Assembly: GCA_002478545.1 (NCBI GenBank)
Contig: DLOY01000011.1
Span: 1-7,649, forward strand
DNA length: 7,649 bases
Direction of reading: 5' to 3'
Source of the DNA: Micrococcales bacterium UBA7472
GTDB taxonomy: Bacteria > Actinomycetota > Actinomycetes > Actinomycetales > Microbacteriaceae
Shown here: positions 1-6,053 of the stretch, in pieces
Numbering within the stretch: position 1 is the first letter of the stretch
Layout of the letters: the number at the start of each line of letters is the position of its first letter
Position numbers and translations under genes: made by a program
The notes under the pieces: model-generated
Seen by the model: only the letters and a program-made list of their open reading frames with translations
What the model was told of the DNA's origin: nothing
Databases searched by the model: none

Positions 1-1061
1 CGACCGCGCTCGTATTGCACGGGCCAAGCGACATCCTCGCCGAGTTCGTGCGCTGCACGAAGTGGGAACTGCGGATCCCTTAGAAACTCTCTTCCGATTA
101 GGACTACATCAACCAACCCACGCTGCAAAATCTCCTCAGCCTGAGCCCCGGTCGTGATCTGTCCAACGGCTCCGACCGGAGCGTGTGCTTCGGTCTTGAG
201 GCTTTCTGCCAGAGGAACCTGGTACCCCGGTCCCACCGGAATCTTTACCCCCGTGACCAGGCCACCAGATGAGATATCGAACAGATCAGCTCCCAGTTCA
301 TGGCACCAGCTAGCGACCTGGTTTGTTTGATCCTGGTCCCAACCGCCCTCGACGTAATCGGTCGCGCTGAATCTGACAAAAAGCGGAATACCCTGCCCCA
401 CTTCATCGCGAATCGCAGTGACGGTATCCAGAAGCAGGCGAGCCCTGTTCTTGAGGGAGCCTCCGTACTTGTCGGTTCTCTTATTGGTCAATGGCGATAG
501 GAACTGATGCATCAGATAGCCGTGGGCGGCATGAATCTCGAGAGTTTGAAAACCGGCTGCAATCGCTCTTTTTGCAGCGGAAGCAAATTGCGCTGGAATT
601 GCATCAATCTCTTCAGTAGTCAACTCCCTTGGTGCGGCATAACCAGGAAACGCCTCACTGGTTGAGGAGACCGTCTCCCAGCCACCCTGGCTCAGTGGCA
701 CAGAGCCAGATCCTGACTGCGCCCTGTAGGTTGAGGCCTTGCGACCTGCATGAGCGAGCTGAATGGAGCTGGTCGCGCCTTGGGAGTGAATGAAGTCAGT
801 CACTTTCTTCCAGGCCGGGATCTGCTCATCACTCCAAATACCCGTGCACCAAGGGGTGATGCGACCCTCTGGCACCACTGCGGTTGCCTCGGCCATCACT
901 AGACCTGCACCGCCGATCGCTCTTGCTCCCAGGTGAACCAGGTGCCAATCGTTTGGCATGCCGTCTTGGTTCTCGCAGGAGTACATGCACATCGGAGAAA
1001 CCCAAATCCGGTTTCTTACCTCAACCTCGCGGATCTTGATGGGGCTAAATAGCAATGTCAT
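1..1061 (-). CDS. Old Yellow Enzyme class III (YqjM-like) NADH:flavin oxidoreductase, 3' end cut by window edge
   Basis: FMN-dependent ene-reductase, expected to be cytosolic and to reduce activated C=C bonds using NAD(P)H. The reading frame is open from an ATG at 1061 to the left edge: 353 full codons plus a partial CG, which must encode Arg. Seen in order: SPMCMYS with Cys25 and Tyr27 (the redox-tuning Cys and the active-site Tyr of the YqjM group), QLAHAGRKAS at 101-110, HAAHGYLMHQF with His177, His180 and Tyr182 (substrate-binding His pair and proton-donor Tyr), TNKRTDKYGGS at about 192-202, FVRFS at 228-232 (flavin-contacting Arg), and a PVQYERGR tail. In YqjM the end of the chain is QYERGW, with an Arg finger reaching the neighbouring subunit's active site, so Arg352 probably plays that role and only one or a few residues are missing. 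The start codon overlaps the transporter stop as ATGA. GGAG lies 11 bases upstream, so coupling is likely. The natural substrate cannot be read from the sequence. Confidence 0.95.
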   Translation of the reverse strand, partial: MTLLFSPIKIREVEVRNRIWVSPMCMYSCENQDGMPNDWHLVHLGARAIGGAGLVMAEATAVVPEGRITPWCTGIWSDEQIPAWKKVTDFIHSQGATSSIQLAHAGRKASTYRAQSGSGSVPLSQGGWETVSSTSEAFPGYAAPRELTTEEIDAIPAQFASAAKRAIAAGFQTLEIHAAHGYLMHQFLSPLTNKRTDKYGGSLKNRARLLLDTVTAIRDEVGQGIPLFVRFSATDYVEGGWDQDQTNQVASWCHELGADLFDISSGGLVTGVKIPVGPGYQVPLAESLKTEAHAPVGAVGQITTGAQAEEILQRGLVDVVLIGREFLRDPQFPLRAAHELGEDVAWPVQYERG

Positions 1062-2221
1062 TTAGGTAGTTTCTCCAGCTTTGGGTTTGCCAAGACGATA
1101 AAGATACCCAAGACTGCACCCCACCCAATTGCCCACTCCAACGGGAACGCGACCGTCAGAAGACCGATAATCGAAGGTCCAGCCAGGGTTCCGATGTAGG
1201 TGATGCCTACCACCTTGGCCATGTTTCTACCCTGGTGAGTTGGTTCCCCAATCTCACCCGCGGCTGCGAATATCTGCGGCACAACTCCCGAGATGCCAAG
1301 TCCGAGTAGGAACCAAAGAGCCAGTGATACCTCACCGTTTGGAGCAATGGCCTGCAGTGCGATGGCAATCGCTGCCACCAAAGACCCCCACTGAATCACA
1401 AAGCCGCGACCCTTGCGCTCAACAATTCGATCGATGAAGATGCGGCCAAGAATCATGCCGATGTTGAAGGCTGCCAAGCCCCAGGCCGCGAGTGCGACGC
1501 TGAAGTTTTGAACATCGCGAAGGTAAAGAGCGGACCAGTCTTGAGCAACACCCTCAATGATGCCGCCTGAGGCTGACATCAAACCGGCTAACAGCACGAA
1601 GGCCAAAACCCTACGGTTTGACTTGGAGGCCTGCTTGTTTTCAACCTTGTTGTCCCTGGTGGCATTAATTTCATTTGGCAGTAGCCATGTGGAGAAAAAG
1701 ATTGCGAGTGCGCTGAGGGTGAGGCCAACAACCGGCAGGGTCTGGCTTTGCACAAAACCCAATGAAATGGTCCAAAAACCAAGGGCTGCACCAACTAGGC
1801 CACCAACCGACCAGAACAGGTGAAAGAAGGTGAAGATGGCTCGCTTATTTGCCTTTTCGACCTGAAGGGCAGCAGCGTTCATAGGCACATCAACGCCAGA
1901 GAGTCCAAAGCCGATGCCGAAGATTGCAACTGCCAACCAAAGCGGAGAATCTGCAAAAGCCGGGCCCAAAAGCGCTAGTCCAACCACGATGCCGCCGAGC
2001 ATCGTGGTCGTCTTCGCGCCGATGTGATCGATGAGCCAGCCGGCAATCTGCATTGCAAAGAACCCGCCGAGCGCCGAGAACACCAGCAGTCCACCCAGTT
2101 GGGCGTAGCTCACGCCGACGGTTTTTTCGATGAGCGGGATGTGCACTGCCCAAAGGGCTAAAGACATGCCGCCGGAGAGGAAGAAGAAGGAAACCGCAAT
2201 TTTGGACTTCAAAAGATTCAC
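1058..2221 (-). CDS. MFS transporter, YbjJ/MosC-like, 12 predicted membrane helices
   Basis: Integral membrane carrier of the major facilitator superfamily. With the GTG start at 2221 the protein has 387 residues and hydrophobic segments consistent with 12 helices. The first begins near residue 8 (KIAVSFFFLSGGMSLALWA). The loop between helices 2 and 3 reads GWLIDHIGAKT, a form of the MFS motif A. A polar linker at about 183-204 (rich in Asn, Lys, Ser and Arg) separates the two six-helix halves. DVPMN at 111-115 and EGVAQDWSALYLRD at 223-236 resemble the conserved stretches of E. coli YbjJ and MosC-type proteins, whose substrates are poorly known. Start choice: the frame stays open up to a TTG at 2281, but that would put 50 bases inside metX and has no ribosome-binding site. 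GTG 2221 lies 10 bases after the metX stop, as expected for a translationally coupled gene. A TTG at 2212 is a further option. Export of an amino acid or sulfur compound would fit the operon, but that is only inference. Confidence 0.9.
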   Translation of the reverse strand: MNLLKSKIAVSFFFLSGGMSLALWAVHIPLIEKTVGVSYAQLGGLLVFSALGGFFAMQIAGWLIDHIGAKTTTMLGGIVVGLALLGPAFADSPLWLAVAIFGIGFGLSGVDVPMNAAALQVEKANKRAIFTFFHLFWSVGGLVGAALGFWTISLGFVQSQTLPVVGLTLSALAIFFSTWLLPNEINATRDNKVENKQASKSNRRVLAFVLLAGLMSASGGIIEGVAQDWSALYLRDVQNFSVALAAWGLAAFNIGMILGRIFIDRIVERKGRGFVIQWGSLVAAIAIALQAIAPNGEVSLALWFLLGLGISGVVPQIFAAAGEIGEPTHQGRNMAKVVGITYIGTLAGPSIIGLLTVAFPLEWAIGWGAVLGIFIVLANPKLEKLPK

Positions 2222-2231
2222 GGTTTCAACT

Positions 2232-3437
2232 CTATGCCTGAAGCAGTGCCTCCAGCTGCTTGCCCACGGCCTCGATTTCAATCAAGAAGCCGTCGTGCCC
2301 AAACTCACTTTGGATAACCTGCAGCCCGCCACCAACCAGCTCACCCTTGATGCCAGCGGCAATCTGCTCCTGACCTGAGATTGGGAAGAGGCGATCTGAG
2401 TCAATGCCCAGCACCAAGGTTGGGCAGGTGATGTTTGCCAAAGCGGCCGCCACCGATTCTCTGCCGCGAGCGATGTCGTGAGAGTTCATGGCGCTAACCA
2501 AAGTTATATAGCTGTTGGCATCAAAGCGCCTTACAAACTTGTTGCCGTGGAAATCCAGGTAGCTCTCAACTGCATACTTACCCCGCTCAGTGAGCGGACT
2601 CACCTGAGATTGCCATGACCGACCAAATCTCTCATTGAGTTCTTCAGGGGAGCGGTAGTTCAAAAGTGCCATTCGTCTGGCCAGCGCCAAACCACGGTGT
2701 GGTCCGAATCCGGGCTTAGCGTCGTAATACCAACCGGCTGCAAAGTTCGAATCTGAGCGAATTGCTTCCAGCTGCACGGTATTCAGGGCGATTTGATCTG
2801 CGGTTGAAAATGGTGGCGCGGCCAGGATCGCCAATCGCTGCATGAGCCCCGGGTTGGCGATTGCCATCTCGAGGGCATGCATTCCAGCCATGGAACCGCC
2901 GACTATCGCATACCAGGTCTCAATACCCAGTGACTTGCCCAGGATTTCGAAGGCCTTGGCCTGGTCACGAATTGTTAGCTGAGGAAATGAGGGTCCGTAC
3001 TCACGACCATTTCGATCCAGCGACGATGGTCCAGTCGAACCTTGGCAGCCACCCAGAACATTTGGGGTGATGACGAAGTACTTATCTGTGTCGAGTGCAA
3101 GACCGGGGCCTATGATTCCATTCCACCAACCCGCTGTTGCGTGACCATCGCCGGCATTTCCAATCGCGTGGCTATCCCCGGTTAGGGCATGTAAAACCAA
3201 AATGGCGTTTGATGCATCACTGTTTAGCTCACCCCAGCTCTCGAAGGCAAGCCTTGCGCCGAGGAGCTTTTCACCAGATTCGGTCTCTAAATCAAAGACA
3301 TCGGAGAACTTGCGCTGACCAATTGGGTCACCGGCAAGCCACGCGCCGGTCGCAGGCGGTCTTCCAACCAGCTGACGACGCTGCTCCTCGGAGATAAATT
3401 CCGAGGGAGCAGAGTCTTCAGATATCTGGAAATCCAT
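2232..3437 (-). CDS. metX: homoserine O-acetyltransferase
   Basis: Transfers the acetyl group of acetyl-CoA to the hydroxyl of L-homoserine in the cytosol, the activation step of methionine synthesis. The protein has 401 residues of the alpha/beta-hydrolase fold, slightly longer than the usual 370-380 because of a polar N-terminus. Seen: LVLHALTGDSH at 80-90, NVLGGCQGSTGPSSL at 126-140 (oxyanion and substrate region), the nucleophile elbow GGSMAGMHALEM with Ser182, GIDSDRLFP at 344-352 with the likely catalytic Asp348, and GHDGFLIE with His381, which completes the Ser-Asp-His triad. The ATG at 3437 follows the metY stop with no gap (TAAATG on the coding strand). No good ribosome-binding site is close, so translation is probably coupled to metY. 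Acyl specificity (acetyl versus succinyl) differs among MetX relatives and cannot be settled here, but the adjacent metY favours acetyl. Confidence 0.96.
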   Translation of the reverse strand: MDFQISEDSAPSEFISEEQRRQLVGRPPATGAWLAGDPIGQRKFSDVFDLETESGEKLLGARLAFESWGELNSDASNAILVLHALTGDSHAIGNAGDGHATAGWWNGIIGPGLALDTDKYFVITPNVLGGCQGSTGPSSLDRNGREYGPSFPQLTIRDQAKAFEILGKSLGIETWYAIVGGSMAGMHALEMAIANPGLMQRLAILAAPPFSTADQIALNTVQLEAIRSDSNFAAGWYYDAKPGFGPHRGLALARRMALLNYRSPEELNERFGRSWQSQVSPLTERGKYAVESYLDFHGNKFVRRFDANSYITLVSAMNSHDIARGRESVAAALANITCPTLVLGIDSDRLFPISGQEQIAAGIKGELVGGGLQVIQSEFGHDGFLIEIEAVGKQLEALLQA

Positions 3438-4733
3438 TTAGCGTGCCGCGGCGAAACCCTTCTGCAGATCTGCAATCAGGTCCTGGTAGGTCTCAAGACC
3501 AACCGACAGTCGAACTAGGCCCGGAGTCACACCGGTGGTGGCCAGGTCGGCTGGACTTAGCTGGGAGTGGGTGGTTGAAGCTGGGTGAATAACCAGCGAG
3601 CGAACATCTCCGATGTTTGCAACATGGCTAAATAGTTCAAGTGCATCAACGAATTTCACACCTGCTTCAACGCCACCTGCAATCTCGAAAGAGACGATCG
3701 CACCAGCACCCTTTGGAGCGTATTTCTGGTGAGCTTCGTAGTAAGGCGAGGTGGGTAGCCCTGCGTAGTTCACGCTCAGCACCTGCTGGTGCTCAGAGAG
3801 CCACTTGGCAATCTTTTGAGCATTCTCAACGTGACGCTCCATGCGAAGCGAGAGCGTCTCGATACCCTGAATGAGCGAGAAGGCGGTGTCAGGTGAAACA
3901 GCGGCACCGATGTCGCGAAGCAGCTGAACTCTGGCCTTGATGATGTAAGCAATACCATCACCTAGTGCTTGGGTGTAGACCACACCGTGGTAGCTGGGGT
4001 CTGGCTCAGTAAGGCCTGGGAACTTGTCTGACTTGGACCACTCGAACTTGCCACCGTCAACGATTGCGCCAGCAACCACGGTGCCGTGCCCACCTAGGAA
4101 CTTGGTTGCGGAGTGAACCACGATGTCTGCACCGTGCTCCAGTGGCTTGATCAAAAATGGGGTGGCAACGGTGTTGTCTACGATCAGCGGAACACCGTTT
4201 TTGTGAGCGATGTCGGCTACCTTGCGGATGTCGAGAATCGAGACCTTTGGGTTTCCGATGGTCTCTGCGAAGAACAGCTTGGTGTTTGGGCGAACCGCAC
4301 TCTGCCACTCATTCTCATCATCCTGGTTCTCAACAAAAGTGACCTCGATGCCCAACTTGGCAAGGGTGTACTTAAAGAGGTTGTAGGTACCGCCATACAG
4401 AGTCGAAGAAGACACGATGTGGTCTCCGGCCTGCGCGATGTTCAAAATCGCGAAGGTCTCGGCTGCCTGACCGGATGAAAGTAGTAGCGCGGCGGTTCCA
4501 CCCTCGAGGGCGGCGATGCGCTTCTCGGCAACATCCTGGGTCGGGTTCATGATGCGGGTGTAGATGTTGCCAAACTCAGCTAGTCCAAACAGGTTGCGAG
4601 CGTGCTCGGCTGAGTTGAAGGTGTATGCGGTGGTCTTGTAGATAGGTACCGCGCGTGCATTGGTGGCTGGGTCAGGGGTTGCTCCGGCGTGGATCTGCGC
4701 GGTCTCAAAACCCCAGTTGGTTGCATCAGTCAT
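3438..4733 (-). CDS. metY: O-acetylhomoserine sulfhydrylase (PLP-dependent)
   Basis: Replaces the acetate of O-acetylhomoserine with sulfide, giving homocysteine. It is a cytosolic member of the Cys/Met-metabolism PLP enzymes (fold type I). At 431 residues it has the typical MetY length and is longer than cystathionine gamma-synthases (about 380-400). Seen: IYTRIMNPT at 57-65 (Tyr58 and Arg60 reach the neighbouring subunit's PLP phosphate), SSGQAAE at 86-92 (phosphate loop), Tyr113 in STLYGG (stacks on the PLP ring), VDNTVATP at 185-192 with Asp186 facing the pyridine nitrogen, HSATKFLGGHG at 207-217 with Schiff-base Lys211, and GLVRLSVGLE at 405-414 with the carboxylate-binding Arg408. The ATG at 4733 is preceded by a strong AGGAAGAGGG ribosome-binding site. 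It is the first gene of a tight block with metX. O-acetylserine or other thiols could be side substrates, as known for the family. Confidence 0.96.
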   Translation of the reverse strand: MTDATNWGFETAQIHAGATPDPATNARAVPIYKTTAYTFNSAEHARNLFGLAEFGNIYTRIMNPTQDVAEKRIAALEGGTAALLLSSGQAAETFAILNIAQAGDHIVSSSTLYGGTYNLFKYTLAKLGIEVTFVENQDDENEWQSAVRPNTKLFFAETIGNPKVSILDIRKVADIAHKNGVPLIVDNTVATPFLIKPLEHGADIVVHSATKFLGGHGTVVAGAIVDGGKFEWSKSDKFPGLTEPDPSYHGVVYTQALGDGIAYIIKARVQLLRDIGAAVSPDTAFSLIQGIETLSLRMERHVENAQKIAKWLSEHQQVLSVNYAGLPTSPYYEAHQKYAPKGAGAIVSFEIAGGVEAGVKFVDALELFSHVANIGDVRSLVIHPASTTHSQLSPADLATTGVTPGLVRLSVGLETYQDLIADLQKGFAAAR

Positions 4734-4739
4734 GTCAAT

Positions 4740-4750
4740 CCCTCTTCCTT
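4740..4750 (-). promoter_or_regulatory. ribosome-binding site of metY
   Basis: On the minus strand a purine run AAGGAAGAGGG ends 6 bases before the ATG at 4733. This is ideal Shine-Dalgarno spacing and fixes the metY start. It is one of the strongest ribosome-binding sites in the window and contrasts with the weak sites of the coupled genes metX and the transporter. Confidence 0.75.
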
Positions 4751-4770
4751 GGTTTCACAACTATCTAAGA

Positions 4771-4788
4771 TTGCGCACCATTGGGCAA
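4771..4788. repeat. imperfect palindrome, possible operator upstream of metY
   Basis: The 18 bases begin TTGCGC and end GGGCAA, so five of the six outer positions pair as an inverted repeat. The centre contains CCATTGG, which is also self-complementary around its middle T. The site lies about 38-55 bases upstream of the metY ATG, where a methionine repressor could block transcription. It does not match the TAGAC-N6-GTCTA site of Corynebacterium McbR. It may be chance. Confidence 0.3.
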
Positions 4789-4796
4789 CATGCCTT

Positions 4797-4818
4797 GTAA
4801 TTAGCCGTAACTTTAGCC
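4797..4818. repeat. two near-identical tandem units at the amidohydrolase/metY junction
   Basis: Plus strand GTAATTAGCC (4797-4806) is followed immediately by GTAACTTTAGCC (4807-4818). The two units differ only by a two-base insertion between GTAA and TTAGCC. The right unit overlaps the last codons and stop of the amidohydrolase. It could be a pair of regulator half-sites or a small slippage duplication. Confidence 0.4.
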
Positions 4819-6006
4819 TAGATGCTCGTAGGCAAGTGCTGCCAGTAGCGAAGCACACAGCGGTAATACCGAATCATCAAACATCGCCTTCGCACTGTGA
4901 TTAGTCGGAGCGGTTGCGTGATCAATGTGTGGCGGGCAGGCACCGACGAATACAAATGCACCTGGGACCTCGTCAACGATTGATGCAAAGTCCTCACCGC
5001 CGGCAATCGGGTGTGGCATGTCCATGTAGCCTTGGCCAACCAGCTCGGTCGCAACCTTGCGCACTCGCTCAACTGCTTGAGGGTCATTCATCAATACCTT
5101 GGTGGCACGACCAAAGCTGACCTCTGCGGTGAGGCCAAAGCCCTCGGCGATGGAGTGGATCAATTTCGGTGCTAGCTCGTGCAGCAATTTGGTGTTTTTC
5201 TCCGAGAAGGTTCTGACCGTGGCTCCAAATGATGCACTGTCTGCAATCACGTTTGTGGTTGCATCATCCCCAGCGCGAATCCAACCGACATTCAAAATCA
5301 CCGGGTCAAACTGATCAAAGCGCTTGTTCAGCATGTTCTGAAGCGCTGCGATCGCCTCGATCATTGGGCTAATTGGGTCTTTCGATAGCCAAGGCATCGA
5401 GCCATGTCCACCCGATCCGTGGAATGTGACATGCATATCTCCGGCGCTCGCCATCATGGGGCCAGGCTTTGTGGTGATTGCACCAAGCGGTAGTGAAGTG
5501 AAAACATGCAGGCCGTAAGCAGCGATCGGTCTTTCGCCGCTGAGCTCTAGGAATCCCTCTTCGATCATCACATCAGCACCGTGGTGACCCTCTTCGCCTG
5601 GCTGGAACCAGATCAAGACATTGCCACTTAGCTCATCCCTATGAGTTGCCAACAGGTGCGCTGCACCAATGCCGGCGGTCATGTGCAGGTCGTGCCCGCA
5701 GGCGTGCATAAAGCCGTTTGTGGATGCGAACTCGAGCCCGGTTTCTTCTCGAACACTCAGGGCATCCATGTCAGCTCTGAGCAAAACGGTTGGTCCAGGT
5801 TTTGCCCCACGAATTAGCAGGCCAATCGAATTGAGATTCTTGCCCAAGGTGATTTCGCCAAGGCCTTCGATTGACTGCAGGATACGCGCCTGGGTCTTCG
5901 GCAAATCCAGTCCAAATTCTGGAATTTGGTGCAGTTCCCGCCTGATTTCGGTGAGAATCCCAGAGTATTTACCAGCTTCTTCGAGAAGGTCTTTCGCAGT
6001 TCGCAT
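4813..6006 (-). CDS. M20-family metallo-amidohydrolase (hippurate / N-acyl-amino-acid hydrolase-like)
   Basis: Predicted cytosolic zinc or manganese enzyme that cleaves the amide bond of N-acylated amino acids or related amides. It has 397 residues, the usual length for the group. Seen: RRELHQIPEFG at 22-32, LRADMDAL at 76-83, MHACGHDLHMT at 100-110 with metal ligands Cys103 and His105, QPGEEG at 135-140 with Glu138 (general base) and Glu139 (metal ligand), YGLHVF at 164-169 with His167, the dimerisation/lid region with SGGHGSMPW at 198-206, AGGEDF at 335-340, and NHSAKAMFDD at 369-378 with His370. The set Cys/His/Glu/His/His is that of the hippurate hydrolase, HmrA and auxin-conjugate hydrolase branch, not the Asp-based ArgE/DapE branch. 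There is no signal peptide. The ATG at 6006 has a strong AAGGAG site. It lies upstream of metY on the same strand with a 79-base gap. The actual substrate is unknown. Confidence 0.92.
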   Translation of the reverse strand: MRTAKDLLEEAGKYSGILTEIRRELHQIPEFGLDLPKTQARILQSIEGLGEITLGKNLNSIGLLIRGAKPGPTVLLRADMDALSVREETGLEFASTNGFMHACGHDLHMTAGIGAAHLLATHRDELSGNVLIWFQPGEEGHHGADVMIEEGFLELSGERPIAAYGLHVFTSLPLGAITTKPGPMMASAGDMHVTFHGSGGHGSMPWLSKDPISPMIEAIAALQNMLNKRFDQFDPVILNVGWIRAGDDATTNVIADSASFGATVRTFSEKNTKLLHELAPKLIHSIAEGFGLTAEVSFGRATKVLMNDPQAVERVRKVATELVGQGYMDMPHPIAGGEDFASIVDEVPGAFVFVGACPPHIDHATAPTNHSAKAMFDDSVLPLCASLLAALAYEHLG

Positions 6007-6011
6007 CGTTG

Positions 6012-6017
6012 CTCCTT
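6012..6017 (-). promoter_or_regulatory. ribosome-binding site of the amidohydrolase gene
   Basis: AAGGAG on the minus strand, 5 bases before the ATG at 6006, is a near-perfect Shine-Dalgarno sequence. It fixes the start and shows that this gene is translated from a transcript with a leader, unlike the divergent ung gene. Confidence 0.8.
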
Positions 6018-6036
6018 AGGCTCACAATCCTGCCAC

Positions 6037-6042
6037 TTTTTA
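6037..6042 (-). promoter_or_regulatory. weak candidate -10 box of the amidohydrolase gene
   Basis: TAAAAA on the minus strand matches four of six positions of TATAAT. Transcription would begin around 6030 and leave a leader of about 24 bases that contains the AAGGAG site. No convincing -35 is present. The box overlaps the candidate ung -10 on the other strand by two bases. Confidence 0.25.
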
Positions 6043-6046
6043 GACT
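6041..6046 (+). promoter_or_regulatory. candidate -10 box for leaderless ung transcription
   Basis: TAGACT fits the actinobacterial TANNNT -10 pattern and ends 7 bases before the GTG at 6054. That would place the transcription start on or next to the start codon. No good -35 is seen (TTAGGC at 6016 would need a 19-base spacer), and no Shine-Dalgarno sequence precedes the GTG, which agrees with a leaderless transcript. Confidence 0.4.
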
Positions 6047-6053
6047 TGGGTTT

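Larger units (their letters stand above)
4734..4812 (-). promoter_or_regulatory. probable promoter/regulatory region of the metYX block
   Basis: This is the only sizeable non-coding stretch in the window, lying between the amidohydrolase stop and metY. On the minus strand it holds, in order, one copy plus part of a second copy of a GGCTAA-N-TTAC type repeat, an imperfect palindrome centred near 4779, a weak TTAGAT/TAGATA sequence (about 4764-4770) that could be a -10 box, and the metY ribosome-binding site. A TTGCCC about 15 bases upstream of that box is a poor -35 candidate. It is too short for the known long SAM riboswitch classes, and I see no terminator hairpin with a T-run. Whether metY has its own promoter or is read through from the amidohydrolase gene is not decided by the sequence. 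Confidence 0.35.

Noticed and set aside
300..500. 66-codon open frame on the plus strand near the left edge
   Set aside because: It lies inside the Old Yellow Enzyme gene on the opposite strand, whose frame is open and motif-rich throughout.
4113..4478. 121-codon open frame on the plus strand
   Set aside because: It lies wholly antisense to metY, whose motifs are intact. The product has no recognisable domain, and the frame is a shadow of the metY codon pattern.
4733..4738. TTGACA on the minus strand, a perfect -35 hexamer
   Set aside because: It overlaps the metY start codon and follows its ribosome-binding site. A promoter there would start inside metY and has no good -10 at the right distance.
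4734..4812. Possible SAM-sensing riboswitch upstream of metY
   Set aside because: Only 79 bases are available, no multi-helix pattern or terminator/anti-terminator pair was found, and the strong ribosome-binding site is not in an evident hairpin.
5669..6019. 116-codon open frame on the plus strand
   Set aside because: Antisense to the conserved N-terminal half of the amidohydrolase. No motif or ribosome-binding site supports it.
6009..6053. TTG start giving a 231-residue uracil-DNA glycosylase
   Set aside because: The added residues are hydrophobic and arginine-rich without family resemblance, and they would use the shared promoter region and the antisense of the amidohydrolase ribosome-binding site as coding sequence.
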